Assembly (NCBI GenBank): GCA_947505105.1
Contig: CANNKG010000032.1
Span: 1 to 36,523 of the forward strand
Length of the DNA stretch: 36,523 nucleotides
Direction of reading: 5' to 3'
Source: Methylococcaceae bacterium
Lineage (GTDB): Bacteria; Pseudomonadota; Gammaproteobacteria; Methylococcales; Methylomonadaceae
The translations under genes were made by a program, and so were the position numbers. The notes beneath the pieces are model-generated. The model searched no databases, had not been told where the DNA came from, and saw only the letters and a list, made by a program, of their open reading frames with translations. Below, piece after piece: positions 1-9,791 of this stretch (the stretch's first letter is position 1; each line of letters starts with the position of its first letter).

Positions 1-21
1 TCCGAAACTTGAAAGCTGATA

Positions 22-50
22 ATTATCTCTCGGTATAGCTAAATAGTCAA
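22..50 (-). promoter_or_regulatory. Candidate sigma-70 promoter downstream of pth
   Basis: On the minus strand there is TTGACT, a 17-base spacer and GATAAT, close to the TTGACA/TATAAT consensus at ideal spacing. It lies just after the pth stop codon and points out of the window, so it could drive the next gene leftwards. That gene is not visible, so the role is inference. Confidence 0.45.
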
Positions 51-69
51 CAAAAATTATTTATTTTTT

Positions 70-642
70 TTAATCAGCAACATGGAACTCATTTATCGCT
101 AAATCAAGCTCTTTTTCAAACAAAAGAGCCAATTTAGCTAATATTTTTTTATAAGATAATTCAATTTTTATTTGATCATCTCGGCTCGGCACATTTAAAA
201 CATAATCTGCAACCGGAACATTCCCATCCGGACGTCCAATCCCAATTCTTAATCGTAAAAAATTATTTGCACCTACCTGCGCAATAATATCTCTCAATCC
301 ATTATGACCAGCATGACCGCCATTTTTTTTCAATTTTACTACGCCAGGCACAAAATCGAGCTCATCATGAATAACCAATATTTCATCGATCTGCAACTGG
401 TGATAACGCATGTATGCAGCAACCGAAAACCCACTTTTATTCATGAAAGTCAACGGCTTCAATAAAACCACATCATGCCGATCAATTTTTACCAATGCAA
501 TATGCGCGTTATACTTTTTATTATTTTGCCACAATGCATTTGACGCACTAACCAGTTCATCAACAAACCAGAAACCAGCATTATGACGAGTATTCTGATA
601 CTGCTGACCCGGATTACCCAAGCCTACTATCAGCTTGATCAT
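70..642 (-). CDS. pth: Peptidyl-tRNA hydrolase
   Basis: Cytosolic enzyme that cleaves the ester bond of peptidyl-tRNAs released prematurely from ribosomes, recycling the tRNA. The 190 residues match the usual family length. The known active-site set is at the E. coli positions: Asn10 and His20 in the LGNPG...TRHN region, Asn68 in FMNKSG, Asp93 in IHDELD, and Asn114 in GHAGHNGLRD. It follows rplY by 19 bases on the same strand, the common rplY-pth pairing, so it is probably the last gene of the ispE-prs-rplY transcript. The start codon is ATG; only a weak ribosome-binding site is seen. Confidence 0.97.
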   Translation of the reverse strand: MIKLIVGLGNPGQQYQNTRHNAGFWFVDELVSASNALWQNNKKYNAHIALVKIDRHDVVLLKPLTFMNKSGFSVAAYMRYHQLQIDEILVIHDELDFVPGVVKLKKNGGHAGHNGLRDIIAQVGANNFLRLRIGIGRPDGNVPVADYVLNVPSRDDQIKIELSYKKILAKLALLFEKELDLAINEFHVAD

Positions 643-661
643 CTAAGAACACGCCCAATAT

Positions 662-1255
662 TTAGGCCGATGCAACCGAACCCGCAATTTTTACAACAGC
701 CAAATCATTTTCTTCATTATGCTCATGCAACAACTCGACAAACTGCACCCCCACTGGCGGCGTCACATCATGCAAGTGAACCGACTCACCCAAACCAAGA
801 GAAGCAATATCGATCTCAATAAACTCAGGTAAACTACCAGGTAAACAAACCACCTCAATATCACTCAATAAAGGTACCAGAATCCCGCCAGCCTTTAAGC
901 CAACACAAACAGACTCCCCTTTAAAATGAACCGGGACATGCACGCGAATCTGCTCCTGCATATCAACGCGCTGAAAATCCATGTGCAAAATTTGAGGTTT
1001 TGCAGGGTGGCGCTGCAGCCCTTTTAGAACCACTTTCTCGGTTTTGCCATCAACTTTTAAATCCAGCACATGAGAATAAACCGCTTCATGCACAAGATGC
1101 TTTAAAACTTCATTATGGCTCAATGTCAACATTTCCGGATTTGCATGCCCGCCATAAATTACTGCCGGAACAAGCCCTTGACGACGAATTGCTTTTACTG
1201 CATTTTTGCCTGACTGCTGACGACGCTCTGCGACAAACTCAAACACGCTTGACAT
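662..1255 (-). CDS. rplY: 50S ribosomal protein L25 (bL25, CTC type)
   Basis: Ribosomal protein that binds 5S rRNA. The 197-residue form has an N-terminal L25 domain (about residues 1-95) followed by the C-terminal TL5-like beta domain of CTC-type proteins, unlike the short E. coli L25. I chose the ATG at 1255 because GGAGA sits about five bases upstream and the product then begins MSSVFEF, as in relatives. A longer reading from 1291 would add 12 residues without a comparable ribosome-binding site. It lies between prs and pth on the same strand. Confidence 0.95.
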   Translation of the reverse strand: MSSVFEFVAERRQQSGKNAVKAIRRQGLVPAVIYGGHANPEMLTLSHNEVLKHLVHEAVYSHVLDLKVDGKTEKVVLKGLQRHPAKPQILHMDFQRVDMQEQIRVHVPVHFKGESVCVGLKAGGILVPLLSDIEVVCLPGSLPEFIEIDIASLGLGESVHLHDVTPPVGVQFVELLHEHNEENDLAVVKIAGSVASA

Positions 1256-1309
1256 TTTTCTCTCCAAAACCGTGCCTCTAAAAGCACTCACTACAAAATA
1301 AAAAATCTG

Positions 1310-2263
1310 TTAATCCACATAAAGAGAACTGACCGACTCACTAGCCGCAATACGCCTAATCGTCTCAGCCAACATCTCCGCAACACTCAATTGTCTAATT
1401 TTATCCGACGCAAGAGATTCCTCACTGAGAGGAATGGTATCAGTCACCACTAACTCATCCAAAACAGAAGCATTAATATTTGACAAAGCTTTACCAGATA
1501 AAACCGCATGCGTACAATAGGCAACCACTTTTAAGGCACCATGCTTTTTCAAAGCGGCCGCGGCGTGACATAACGTACCCGCAGTATCCACCAAATCATC
1601 TACCATAACACATGTTCTACCCTGAACATCGCCAATAATATGCATAATCTCAGAGACATTGGCTTTTGGCCGACGCTTATCAATAATTGCCAAATCAGCA
1701 TCATCCAGTCTTTTTGCCAAAGCTCTCGCCCTAACAACACCACCTACATCGGGAGATACGACGATTAAATTCGGATACTTCTGACGCCATACATCACCCA
1801 ATAAAATTGGCGAAGCATACACATTATCAACAGGGACATCAAAAAAACCCTGAATCTGATCAGCATGCAGATCAACCGTCAATACTCGGTGCGCACCCGC
1901 CTCTTCAATTAATTTTGCAACTAATTTTGCCGTTATAGGCACCCTCGCCGAACGCGAACGCCTATCTTGACGAGCATAGCCAAAATATGGCAATACCGCC
2001 GTAATTCTTGACGCTGACGCCCGCTTAACCGCGTCAATCATCACCAATAATTCCATTAAATTTTCATTAGTAGGCGCACATGTTGATTGAATAACAAAAA
2101 CATCCTTACCTCGGATATTTTCCTGAATCTCAACCTGCACCTCCCCATCACTAAAGCGCCCAACAACCGCCATTCCTAGGCGCATATTAAGCTTTTTTAC
2201 AATCCCTTGAGCCAAGGCTAGATTGGCATTACCTGAAAAAAGCATTAATGAGACATCACTCAT
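1310..2263 (-). CDS. prs: Ribose-phosphate pyrophosphokinase (PRPP synthase)
   Basis: Transfers pyrophosphate from ATP to ribose 5-phosphate to make PRPP, the precursor of purines, pyrimidines, histidine, tryptophan and NAD. The 317 residues fit class I enzymes. Visible motifs are the divalent-cation/ATP region [11 protein letters not shown] (131-141), the flexible-loop KRRPK (196-200), and the PRPP-binding DDLVDTAGT (222-230). An AGGAG ribosome-binding site precedes the ATG by about seven bases. The gene sits between tRNA-Gln and rplY, a standard gammaproteobacterial arrangement (ispE, tRNA, prs, rplY, pth). Confidence 0.97.
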   Translation of the reverse strand: MSDVSLMLFSGNANLALAQGIVKKLNMRLGMAVVGRFSDGEVQVEIQENIRGKDVFVIQSTCAPTNENLMELLVMIDAVKRASASRITAVLPYFGYARQDRRSRSARVPITAKLVAKLIEEAGAHRVLTVDLHADQIQGFFDVPVDNVYASPILLGDVWRQKYPNLIVVSPDVGGVVRARALAKRLDDADLAIIDKRRPKANVSEIMHIIGDVQGRTCVMVDDLVDTAGTLCHAAAALKKHGALKVVAYCTHAVLSGKALSNINASVLDELVVTDTIPLSEESLASDKIRQLSVAEMLAETIRRIAASESVSSLYVD

Positions 2264-2305
2264 TCAAGCACTCCTAATCAGTAGAATTTATTCAATGCAG
2301 AAAAA

Positions 2306-2380
2306 TGGCTGGGTCGCAAGGATTCGAACCTTGGTATGCGGGGATCAAAACCCCGTGCCTTACCGCTTGGCGACGACCCA
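2306..2380 (-). tRNA. tRNA-Gln (UUG anticodon)
   Basis: A complete cloverleaf can be drawn on the minus strand. The 7-bp acceptor pairs TGGGTCG with CGACCCA. The anticodon loop contains TTG in the GGTTTTGATCC context typical of tRNA-Gln, the T arm has GGTTCGAATCC, and the 3' CCA is encoded. It lies between ispE (23 bases upstream) and prs (42 bases downstream). It is therefore probably cut from the ispE-prs transcript. Confidence 0.96.
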
Positions 2381-2403
2381 AAAATTTGAATATTTACTAA
2401 ACC

Positions 2404-3273
2404 CTACAAAAATTGTTCAAGCTTAGAATATAACGGTGACTTATTATTTGCCTTAGCTATGTATACCTGCCAATCGCGACTGAGTAAGTTATACACATTC
2501 CTTGCCTCAACCTCGGAAGAAAACTCGGCAAATACACACGCCCCCGTACCAGTCAATCTTGCATTCGCATATTTTGACAATTCAGCTAATGCAATACGCA
2601 CTGGTTCATAACGCTTCTTAACAACTACAAGACAATCATTACCTATCTGCCCTGCTGTAAAGTCTGCTATTATGATCGGTTTGCTATCCCTTGTCAATTC
2701 TTTATCTAAAAAAATTTCTTTAGTGTCTACATGACAATCTGGTTTAATAATAACAAACCAGCGCTCCGGAAGCTCTATATCCGTTAACCGCTCACCAACC
2801 CCTTCCGCCCAAGCAGCCGTACCATGAATAAATATAGGCACATCAGCACCCAAACTTAAGCCAAGCTCCATTAACTGACACTTACTTAAATTAGTTTGCC
2901 ACAGCTTATTCAAAACAACCAAGGTTGTCGCAGCATCAGAACTCCCCCCGCCTAATCCTCCACCCATTGGTAGGTTTTTTTCTATCGAAATAACCACCCC
3001 TTGAGTCGTGCCGGTAAATTCCTTCAACAAATTAGCCGCGCGTACTGTCAAATCCTGCTGCGGCAATACCCCAGGAATAGGGGTTTCAAGCAATACCTGA
3101 CCATCATCAACCGACTTAAAGCTCAACCAATCGCAAAAATCCACAAACTGAAAAACGGTCTGTAAAAGATGATAGCCATCAGCTCGCCGCCCAACGATAC
3201 GCAACATCAGATTTAACTTTGCAGGCGCGGGCCACTTTTCGGACCAACCCACATCAATACCAAAATTAGCCAT
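2404..3273 (-). CDS. ispE: 4-diphosphocytidyl-2-C-methyl-D-erythritol kinase
   Basis: GHMP-family kinase of the MEP isoprenoid pathway; it phosphorylates the 2-hydroxyl of CDP-methylerythritol. The 289 residues are normal for the family. The N-terminal substrate motif PAPAKLNLML and the glycine-rich ATP loop PMGGGLGGGSSDAA are intact, and the C-terminal GHMP motif is recognisable in LTGTGACVFAEF. The ATG overlaps the end of lolB by eight bases (ATGGCTAA), indicating translational coupling. Pairing of lolB and ispE is typical of Gammaproteobacteria. Confidence 0.96.
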   Translation of the reverse strand: MANFGIDVGWSEKWPAPAKLNLMLRIVGRRADGYHLLQTVFQFVDFCDWLSFKSVDDGQVLLETPIPGVLPQQDLTVRAANLLKEFTGTTQGVVISIEKNLPMGGGLGGGSSDAATTLVVLNKLWQTNLSKCQLMELGLSLGADVPIFIHGTAAWAEGVGERLTDIELPERWFVIIKPDCHVDTKEIFLDKELTRDSKPIIIADFTAGQIGNDCLVVVKKRYEPVRIALAELSKYANARLTGTGACVFAEFSSEVEARNVYNLLSRDWQVYIAKANNKSPLYSKLEQFL

Positions 3274-3838
3274 TTACCACCTTCCATTGATCAAAAACCA
3301 GCTTTAACTTAACGCGTTTATTCTGTATATCGAGCTTGCGGGGCAACTGTTGATTATTTATAGACTGCCATTCTTTGTAATCAATTCGCCACCCATCTTG
3401 CTCAAAACCACGTTTCAATTCACTTACCGAACGATCCGGATCAGGCAAGCCAATAACCCAATATACCAAGGCTCGAACTGGTACAAATACGCCCAATTTT
3501 TGCATCACAAATGAATCTGCATCATCCGACTGTTCAACATTGCCATCGCCGTCATCAATGCTGACATGACTCCCATCAAGCTTAATAAGTAATGTGCCCT
3601 GCCCTAACGGTCCAGAAAGATTGATTGTGTCATGCTCTGGATCATGACGCCATTCGACATTGGCCGACCAAGAGTCTTCAGCACTGGTTATGGCCATTCG
3701 CCCCTCAAAATGCCACTGACGAATTTCGCTCAGCGCCTTATGCGCGGCAACATCATAAATTTCCTGCCCAGAAAATATAGGTGCCTCAGCACAAGCCTGA
3801 AGTAATAAAACAAGAATTAACGCAACAAATCTATACAT
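3266..3838 (-). CDS. lolB: Outer-membrane lipoprotein receptor LolB
   Basis: Outer-membrane lipoprotein that accepts lipoproteins from the periplasmic carrier LolA and inserts them into the membrane. From the ATG at 3838 the product has 190 residues, with a lipoprotein signal peptide ending in LLLQAC (cysteine at about residue 15). The remainder is a LolA/LolB-type beta barrel core with WSANVEWRHD and LSGPLGQG motifs. A TTG start at 3859 would overlap the upstream gene and push the lipobox further in, so I prefer 3838. It is flanked by a TPR lipoprotein gene and ispE. Confidence 0.92.
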   Translation of the reverse strand: MYRFVALILVLLLQACAEAPIFSGQEIYDVAAHKALSEIRQWHFEGRMAITSAEDSWSANVEWRHDPEHDTINLSGPLGQGTLLIKLDGSHVSIDDGDGNVEQSDDADSFVMQKLGVFVPVRALVYWVIGLPDPDRSVSELKRGFEQDGWRIDYKEWQSINNQQLPRKLDIQNKRVKLKLVFDQWKVVNG

Positions 3839-3848
3839 TAACAGAAAT

Positions 3849-5663
3849 CTAATTTGCAAATAATCGCTGCTTTAACTCAAGCAAATAATCATCTTTCGGG
3901 TCTGTTTTAAGAACCTTTTCGAAGAGCTCGGTTGCCTCGTGTTTATTCCCTAATTTCCACAACACCTCAACCAAATGTCCGCCAATTTCTGATTCGGCTT
4001 GCTTTTCATAAGCTCTCTGCAAATAATTTCTAGCTTCGTCATATTTACCTTGCTTGTACAATAACCAGCCATAACTATCCATAATCACCGCCGTATCAGG
4101 CTGCAAAGTCATCGCCTTTTTTAAATATTTCTCAGCCTCTACATATCGCTGAGTTTTGTTCGCAAGCGTATAACCCAAAGCATTAAGTGCGGCTGCATCA
4201 TCAGGATGGGTCTTTAAAATTTCCTTCAAATCTTTTTCCATTCCCACCAGATTACCCATACGTTCAGCGACTAAAGAGCGCGTATAAAGAAACTCTTTTT
4301 GCCCAGGCATCTCAATTAAAGCATCAGATAACACTTTATAGGCCTTAGCGAACTGCTTCTGCTCATTATAGAACTCAGCACGCATTGCTAACACGCGCAC
4401 CCGTTGCTGTGGAAACTTGACCTGAATTCGATCCAAACGATCGAGCGCTTCCTGATAACGTTGCTCTTCCATTAACAGCGACACTGCCGTTAAAGCTGCC
4501 TCCATCTCAAAAGGCCCACCCGTGACACTATCAAACCAAATCAACGCTTTTTTTAAATCCCCCTCTTTGGCTGCCAATTTACCCAGGTAAAAACCAGCCT
4601 GACCCGACCATTCAGGCCTACTCGACAACATTTCAAGATATTTTTTGGCCTCAGCATCCTGCTGCAATTGCAAATGAAGAAGCGCCAACGAAAACGCACT
4701 ATCCCCATCATCAGGATGCGCTTTTAATATTTCTTGATAAACGGCAATGGCCACCTGAAATTTACCTGCTTTTATTAAGGTCTGGGCGAGCATTCGTTTA
4801 AATTTCAAATCTTCAGGAAATTTAACAATCGCATCCCGCAAATAACGCTCTGCTTTATCAAACTCCCCCATCAAGACAGCCAATTGCGCCTGAGCCACCA
4901 GCGCTTTATCCCAAGAAGGCTGCAATGTTAGCGCACGTTGTAATTTTGCATCAGCAGCAGGATAATTCTTAGCTTGCATTGCCAATAATCCCTGAACAAA
5001 ATAAATCACCGCCTGATCTGGATTTTTTACAGCCAATTCATCTAATACGGAAACCACTAGACTGGTTTTTTCAGTTTCACCCAGTGATTTAAGCAACTCC
5101 AACAAGGTAGCTTCAAACCCCGCCGGATCCAATTTGAGTAGGGTTTGCAAGTGATCTATAGCCGCCTTTTTTTGACCAGCGCGCAAGGCAGTTAACGCTG
5201 CAAGCGTATGAGCATTAATATTTCCCGAATCATGTTTCAACCAAAGATGAACCGCTTCATCTGCTTTGGTATTTTCCTGCATGAATAATGCGATTTTGGC
5301 GGCACGTTCAGCAAGCCTAACATCATCAACCTGATTCGCGGCCTGCATATAACTTTCCAGCGCTACATCATACTGATTTCGCTGACCAGCTAATTCCGCG
5401 GTCAAAAGTAAATAGAGAACTTTCGAATCAATTGCAGTCGGCTTATCATTTTTGGTTTCTTTTTTATCGACTTTCTTAACCAAAGGTGCCTGATTTTTAT
5501 CACTATCAGATTTTTTCTGCAGGTTTGGAGCAGACGACTCCGATTCAATTTTATTTGCCGACTCGTCCGCTTCAGGAGGCTTTACAACCTCAGGACTGCA
5601 CCCCATCAGCAAACCAAGCACAACTATTGGTAATAATTTAAACATACGCACGCAAAAACCCAT
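3849..5663 (-). CDS. TPR-repeat lipoprotein upstream of lolB
   Basis: About 604 residues with a lipoprotein signal peptide (lipobox LLMGC, cysteine at 22 from this start), a Lys/Ser/Glu-rich low-complexity linker (about 25-80), and then tetratricopeptide repeats to the C-terminus. The repeats are visible as recurring A..Y..A/L..P motifs such as HPDDAAALNALGYTLA. Proteins of this kind are encoded next to lolB in many Gammaproteobacteria. TPRs imply protein-protein contacts, probably at the inner face of the outer membrane, but no specific function is established from sequence. An ATG at 5645 would shorten the signal peptide to MFKLLPIVV and is an alternative start. Confidence 0.85.
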   Translation of the reverse strand: MGFCVRMFKLLPIVVLGLLMGCSPEVVKPPEADESANKIESESSAPNLQKKSDSDKNQAPLVKKVDKKETKNDKPTAIDSKVLYLLLTAELAGQRNQYDVALESYMQAANQVDDVRLAERAAKIALFMQENTKADEAVHLWLKHDSGNINAHTLAALTALRAGQKKAAIDHLQTLLKLDPAGFEATLLELLKSLGETEKTSLVVSVLDELAVKNPDQAVIYFVQGLLAMQAKNYPAADAKLQRALTLQPSWDKALVAQAQLAVLMGEFDKAERYLRDAIVKFPEDLKFKRMLAQTLIKAGKFQVAIAVYQEILKAHPDDGDSAFSLALLHLQLQQDAEAKKYLEMLSSRPEWSGQAGFYLGKLAAKEGDLKKALIWFDSVTGGPFEMEAALTAVSLLMEEQRYQEALDRLDRIQVKFPQQRVRVLAMRAEFYNEQKQFAKAYKVLSDALIEMPGQKEFLYTRSLVAERMGNLVGMEKDLKEILKTHPDDAAALNALGYTLANKTQRYVEAEKYLKKAMTLQPDTAVIMDSYGWLLYKQGKYDEARNYLQRAYEKQAESEIGGHLVEVLWKLGNKHEATELFEKVLKTDPKDDYLLELKQRLFAN

Positions 5664-5683
5664 TTATAATCACACAAACATTC

Positions 5684-5711
5684 CATATAGATTACCAGAA
5701 AAAGCTGTCAA
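5684..5711 (-). promoter_or_regulatory. Candidate sigma-70 promoter for the TPR-lolB-ispE-prs-rplY-pth cluster
   Basis: The minus strand reads TTGACA, a 16-base spacer and TATATG. The -35 is perfect and the -10 matches at four of six. Transcription would start near 5677, giving a short leader to the lipoprotein gene. It lies in the 130-base divergent gap with hemA, beside a 12-bp palindrome TCAGCATGCTGA at 5713-5724. Confidence 0.5.
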
Positions 5712-5793
5712 TTCAGCATGCTGATTTATTCTAGTTGGATAATGCCATTATATTCCTTAAAATAAACACATTTAACAATTACTTATTAACGTT

Positions 5794-7053
5794 ATGACGC
5801 TGTTAGCCATCGGAATCAATTACAGTACCGCACCGCTCAGCATACGAGAACGACTTGCTTTTCCTACCGATATTCTTGAATCCGCACTCAAAGAACTCTG
5901 GCGGACTCATGAAATTAGCGAGGCTGCTATATTATCAACATGCAATCGAACAGAATTATATTGCACTTTGGAATCGGGCAGTCCTCAAATCCTGATAAAC
6001 TGGCTAGCACACAATCGTCAGCTAAAACCCGACGAATTTGCGCCACATCTCTATAGCCATAGTGACAGCGGTTTGATCCGTCACATGTGCCGAGTTGCCT
6101 GCGGTCTTGACTCGATGATTCTTGGCGAGCCTCAAATTCTCGGTCAAATGAAGACCGCCTATCAGATTGCCCTGCAAGCAGGTACGCTACGCAAACAACT
6201 TGGCCGATTGTTTCAACATACCTTCAGCGCCGCGAAAAAAGTGCGCACCGATACCGCAATCGGCTCTAGCCCTGTTTCTGTGGCCTTCGCAGCGGTACAA
6301 CTCGCACAACAAATTTTCGATCAACTCAGCGAACAAACCGCACTCCTGATCGGGGCAGGCGAAACCATCGAATTAACCGCTCGTCATTTGCATCAGCAGG
6401 GCATTAAACGTATCATTATCGCGAATCGGACCTATGATAAAGCCCATGCCTTGGCAATGCAGTTTAATGGCTATGCCATTGCTCTCTCCGAACTTCCCGT
6501 CCATTTGGCTGAAGCCGACATTATCATTTCATCCACCGGGAGCCAATTGCCTATATTAGGAAAAGGCCGCATCGAAAGTGCCATAAAATTACGCAAACAT
6601 AAACCCATCTTCATGGTTGACCTCGCAGTTCCACGCGATATTGAAGCCGAAGTCGGCCAACTGAATGATGTCTATCTATATACCGTAGATGATCTCCAAC
6701 ATACTGTCGATCAGAATATCCAAGCGCGTCGTATTGCCGCATTACAAGCCGAGGAAATCATTGAGACTCAGGTCGAAAACTTTCTAGCTTGGCTTCGGGC
6801 TCAGGGCGCTCAAAACACGATTACCGAATTACGCGCCCAATCCGAACAAGTGCGCGATGAAATGCTGTTCAAAGCCTTGACTGCCTTAAAAAATGGTCAA
6901 GACCCAGAACAAGCCTTAACAAAGCTTGCTCATACACTCACCAACAAAATAATTCATACTCCCTGTGTACAACTCCGAGAAGCCGGTAACAATGAAAGAC
7001 ATGATCTCATCGCGGCCACCCGGGAAATTTTTAAATTAAATAATACTCAATGA
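5794..7053 (+). CDS. hemA: Glutamyl-tRNA reductase
   Basis: First enzyme of C5-pathway tetrapyrrole synthesis: NADPH reduces glutamyl-tRNA to glutamate-1-semialdehyde. The 419 residues match the family. Catalytic Cys50 sits in [11 protein letters not shown], the signature [15 protein letters not shown] follows at about 105-119, and the NADPH-binding domain and the C-terminal dimerisation helices are present. It is divergent from the lolB cluster. Its last four bases (ATGA) are shared with the start of prfA, so the two are translationally coupled, as in E. coli hemA-prfA-prmC. No strong Shine-Dalgarno precedes the ATG. Confidence 0.97.
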   Translation: MTLLAIGINYSTAPLSIRERLAFPTDILESALKELWRTHEISEAAILSTCNRTELYCTLESGSPQILINWLAHNRQLKPDEFAPHLYSHSDSGLIRHMCRVACGLDSMILGEPQILGQMKTAYQIALQAGTLRKQLGRLFQHTFSAAKKVRTDTAIGSSPVSVAFAAVQLAQQIFDQLSEQTALLIGAGETIELTARHLHQQGIKRIIIANRTYDKAHALAMQFNGYAIALSELPVHLAEADIIISSTGSQLPILGKGRIESAIKLRKHKPIFMVDLAVPRDIEAEVGQLNDVYLYTVDDLQHTVDQNIQARRIAALQAEEIIETQVENFLAWLRAQGAQNTITELRAQSEQVRDEMLFKALTALKNGQDPEQALTKLAHTLTNKIIHTPCVQLREAGNNERHDLIAATREIFKLNNTQ

Positions 7054-8135
7054 AACCCTCTATAAAACTAAAACTAGAACAATTAAACGATCGTTTTGAT
7101 GAAATTGAAGCCTTGATGTCAACGCCTGAAATTCAGAGTGATCAAAATAAATTTCGCTCGCTCGGACAAGAATACGCCCAAATCGGCCCGGTCGTTGAGT
7201 GCTACCAAAACTACTTGAAAACTCAGGAAAATTTAAGCGTGGCCCAAGAGATGGCCAGCGACAGCGATCTTGAATTGCGAGAAATGGCTAAAGAAGAAAT
7301 CAAAGCTGCCGATCAACAATTGGAAGCCTTGCAACAGGAACTCCAAATATTGTTACTGCCGAAAGATCCGAACGATAATCGCAACATCTTTCTGGAAATT
7401 CGCGCCGGAACCGGCGGCGATGAAGCGGCCATCTTTTCGGGTGATTTAGCGAAAATGTATCAACGCTATGCTGAAAACCAAGGCTGGAAAATCGAATCGA
7501 TCAATGAGAGTCCAGGTGAGCATGGCGGCTATAAGGAAATTATTCTGCGAATCAGCGGTAATGATGTGTATTCACAATTAAAATTCGAATCCGGCGCCCA
7601 TCGAGTCCAGCGCGTTCCAGAAACCGAATCGCAAGGCCGGGTCCATACCTCAGCCTGCACCGTTGCCATTATGCCGGAAGCTGAAGCCATTGATGAATTT
7701 GACATCAATCCCGCAGACCTTAAAGTAGACACGTTCCGCTCTTCCGGCGCAGGCGGCCAGCATATCAACAAGACCGAATCAGCCATCCGTATCACGCATA
7801 TCCCGACCGGCGTAGTGGTTGAATGTCAGGATGAACGCTCGCAACATAAAAACCGCGCGCGTGCGATGTCACTATTGCAATCTCGCCTGCTAGCGGCCGA
7901 ACAAGAAAAGCATGCTGCCGAACAATCAGCCAATCGAAAACTACAAGTTGGCAGCGGCGATCGTTCGGAACGCATCCGAACCTACAACTATCCCCAAGGT
8001 CGAATCACCGATCATCGAATCAATTTAACGCTTTACAAACTTGAAGACATCATGCAAGGTTCGCTGGAGCATGTCATTCAACCCTTAATCAGTGAATATC
8101 AAGCTGAACTTCTCACCCAACTAGGCGATGATTAA
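7050..8135 (+). CDS. prfA: Peptide chain release factor 1
   Basis: Recognises UAA and UAG stop codons and triggers peptide release. It has 361 residues. The catalytic GGQ loop is at 235-237 within [15 protein letters not shown]. The stop-codon-reading PxT tripeptide is PET at 190-192, where E. coli RF1 has PAT; the middle residue is variable in the family. The Gln of GGQ is the substrate of PrmC, encoded five bases downstream. It overlaps hemA by four bases. Confidence 0.97.
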   Translation: MKPSIKLKLEQLNDRFDEIEALMSTPEIQSDQNKFRSLGQEYAQIGPVVECYQNYLKTQENLSVAQEMASDSDLELREMAKEEIKAADQQLEALQQELQILLLPKDPNDNRNIFLEIRAGTGGDEAAIFSGDLAKMYQRYAENQGWKIESINESPGEHGGYKEIILRISGNDVYSQLKFESGAHRVQRVPETESQGRVHTSACTVAIMPEAEAIDEFDINPADLKVDTFRSSGAGGQHINKTESAIRITHIPTGVVVECQDERSQHKNRARAMSLLQSRLLAAEQEKHAAEQSANRKLQVGSGDRSERIRTYNYPQGRITDHRINLTLYKLEDIMQGSLEHVIQPLISEYQAELLTQLGDD

Positions 8136-8140
8136 TTTCC

Positions 8141-9439
8141 ATGTCAAGCATTCAATTCATTCTTATCCGCGCAGCTAAAAGCTTGGCTGCAAGTTCAGAT
8201 TCGGCAACACTCGATGCCGAAATTCTACTTAGCCATACACTCAATAAAGATCGAAGTTATTTACGCTCATGGCCGGAACAAACTCTGACACCTGAACAGC
8301 TTGACATGTTTAACGACTATCTGGAGCAACGTCTCCAGGGCATGCCCATTGCCTACATTATTGGTTATCGCGAATTTTGGTCGCGTAATTTCATCGTCAA
8401 TCCAAGCGTACTGATTCCTCGACACGACACTGAACTATTGGTTGAACTCAGTTTAAAACGCATCCCACGCAACACCGCACTCAAAATTATTGATCTAGGC
8501 ACGGGCTCTGGCATTATCGCAATCACCCTTGCTGCGGAACGTCCCAAAACGGAAGTATTTGCCTGTGATATTAACGAACAAGCACTTAGTACCGCAAGGC
8601 TTAACGCCAAGAAACATCACACCAGTCGCATCAGGTTTTACCAAAGCGATTGGTTTGACGCCATTCCCGAAACGCATTTCGATTTCATCATCAGTAATCC
8701 ACCCTATATCGCGCCTGAAGACCCACATTTACAGACGGGTGATTTACGCTTCGAACCTCAAAATGCCTTAGTCGCCCCCAAACAAGGCTTGCAATATTTA
8801 AGCTGCATTATCGAAAGTTCGCGCCAACATTTAAATCATAAAGGATATCTGATTGTCGAACATGGCTACGATCAAAAAGTCCAAGTAAAATCACTGTTTA
8901 ATCAACATGGTTATCACCATGTCGAAACCTACCTTGATCTCGGTGGAAACCCGCGCGTCACCTGCGGCCAATGGCTCAGCCAAGATTCACTCATCCCGAT
9001 TGATCCACAAACCACGGCAACCCCAAATCCTCAAGAAGTGACGCTGCCACGGAAACTAGTTCAGAAAATTTTGTACGAAGCTCAGTTAACACCCTCGCTC
9101 GAAGTATGCGGTTTAATCAGCGCAATCAACAACGTTCCGGCTATCTGCTATCCGATCAATAATGTCGCTGAGCAACCGCAAACTCGATTTCTACTCGATA
9201 CCAAACAACAAATTGCCGTCTTAACCCACATGCGCGAACAAGGAGAATCCCTGTTCGCGATTTATCATTCACACCCGACCGGTCCTGCCACGCCATCCAA
9301 AACCGACGTACAGCTAACCGCGTACCCAGAAGCATTACACTTAATTGTATCCATGCAAACCAAAGGTGTTTTAGAATTACGCTGTTTTAAAGTGACTAAT
9401 AATCTCACTCAGGAAATTCCACTGAAACTGATCGATTGA
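8141..9439 (+). CDS. prmC: PrmC release-factor glutamine methyltransferase fused to a JAMM metalloprotease domain
   Basis: Residues 1-283 form a complete PrmC, the SAM-dependent enzyme that N5-methylates the GGQ glutamine of release factors. The SAM loop IDLGTGSGI is at 117-125 and the catalytic NPPY at 186-189. After a Pro/Thr-rich linker (about 284-300) the same frame continues into a JAB/MPN domain (about 301-432). This has Glu321 (EVCGLIS), His376 and His378 (YHSHP), Ser386 and Asp389, the full zinc-binding JAMM set. Prokaryotic JAMM proteins are metalloproteases, some acting on ubiquitin-like or sulfur-carrier proteins; the substrate here is unknown. PrmC alone is normally about 280 residues, so this is a real extension with no internal stop. 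Confidence 0.93.
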   Translation: MSSIQFILIRAAKSLAASSDSATLDAEILLSHTLNKDRSYLRSWPEQTLTPEQLDMFNDYLEQRLQGMPIAYIIGYREFWSRNFIVNPSVLIPRHDTELLVELSLKRIPRNTALKIIDLGTGSGIIAITLAAERPKTEVFACDINEQALSTARLNAKKHHTSRIRFYQSDWFDAIPETHFDFIISNPPYIAPEDPHLQTGDLRFEPQNALVAPKQGLQYLSCIIESSRQHLNHKGYLIVEHGYDQKVQVKSLFNQHGYHHVETYLDLGGNPRVTCGQWLSQDSLIPIDPQTTATPNPQEVTLPRKLVQKILYEAQLTPSLEVCGLISAINNVPAICYPINNVAEQPQTRFLLDTKQQIAVLTHMREQGESLFAIYHSHPTGPATPSKTDVQLTAYPEALHLIVSMQTKGVLELRCFKVTNNLTQEIPLKLID

Positions 9440-9497
9440 GTCACCATCATCCGGAAAATAATTTAAAACTTACCTCATTAATTAATATCTCTCACCC

Positions 9498-9770
9498 ATG
9501 ACGACAAATTTCGAAAATGAACGTCGACAGTTTGACCGACTTTACTTCCAAAGCCGGATTCAACTGTTTATTGAGAACCAAGACCCACTCGTTGCTTACA
9601 CGATGAATCTATCCGACGGCGGGTTATTGATTAAACATGACGCCAATCTTGTCCCCATTATTGGTCAAATCTTTGAAATCCAGGCCCAGGATTTTCCAAA
9701 TGCGCCAATCAAGAAAGTTATCGTCCGAAGGATCGGGGATGATCACCAGATAGGGGTTGAGTTTGTTTAA
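9498..9770 (+). CDS. PilZ-domain protein, putative c-di-GMP receptor
   Basis: A 90-residue protein made up almost entirely of a PilZ domain. The c-di-GMP-binding signature is present: ERRQFDR (an RxxxR-type motif at residues 8-14) and NLSDGG (38-43, the D/NxSxxG motif). Stand-alone PilZ proteins bind c-di-GMP and pass the signal to motility, polysaccharide or pilus machinery; the partner is not evident here. The gene begins 58 bases after prmC on the same strand and may be co-transcribed. Confidence 0.85.
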   Translation: MTTNFENERRQFDRLYFQSRIQLFIENQDPLVAYTMNLSDGGLLIKHDANLVPIIGQIFEIQAQDFPNAPIKKVIVRRIGDDHQIGVEFV

Positions 9771-9791
9771 TGATTTTCCGAATACTTATAC

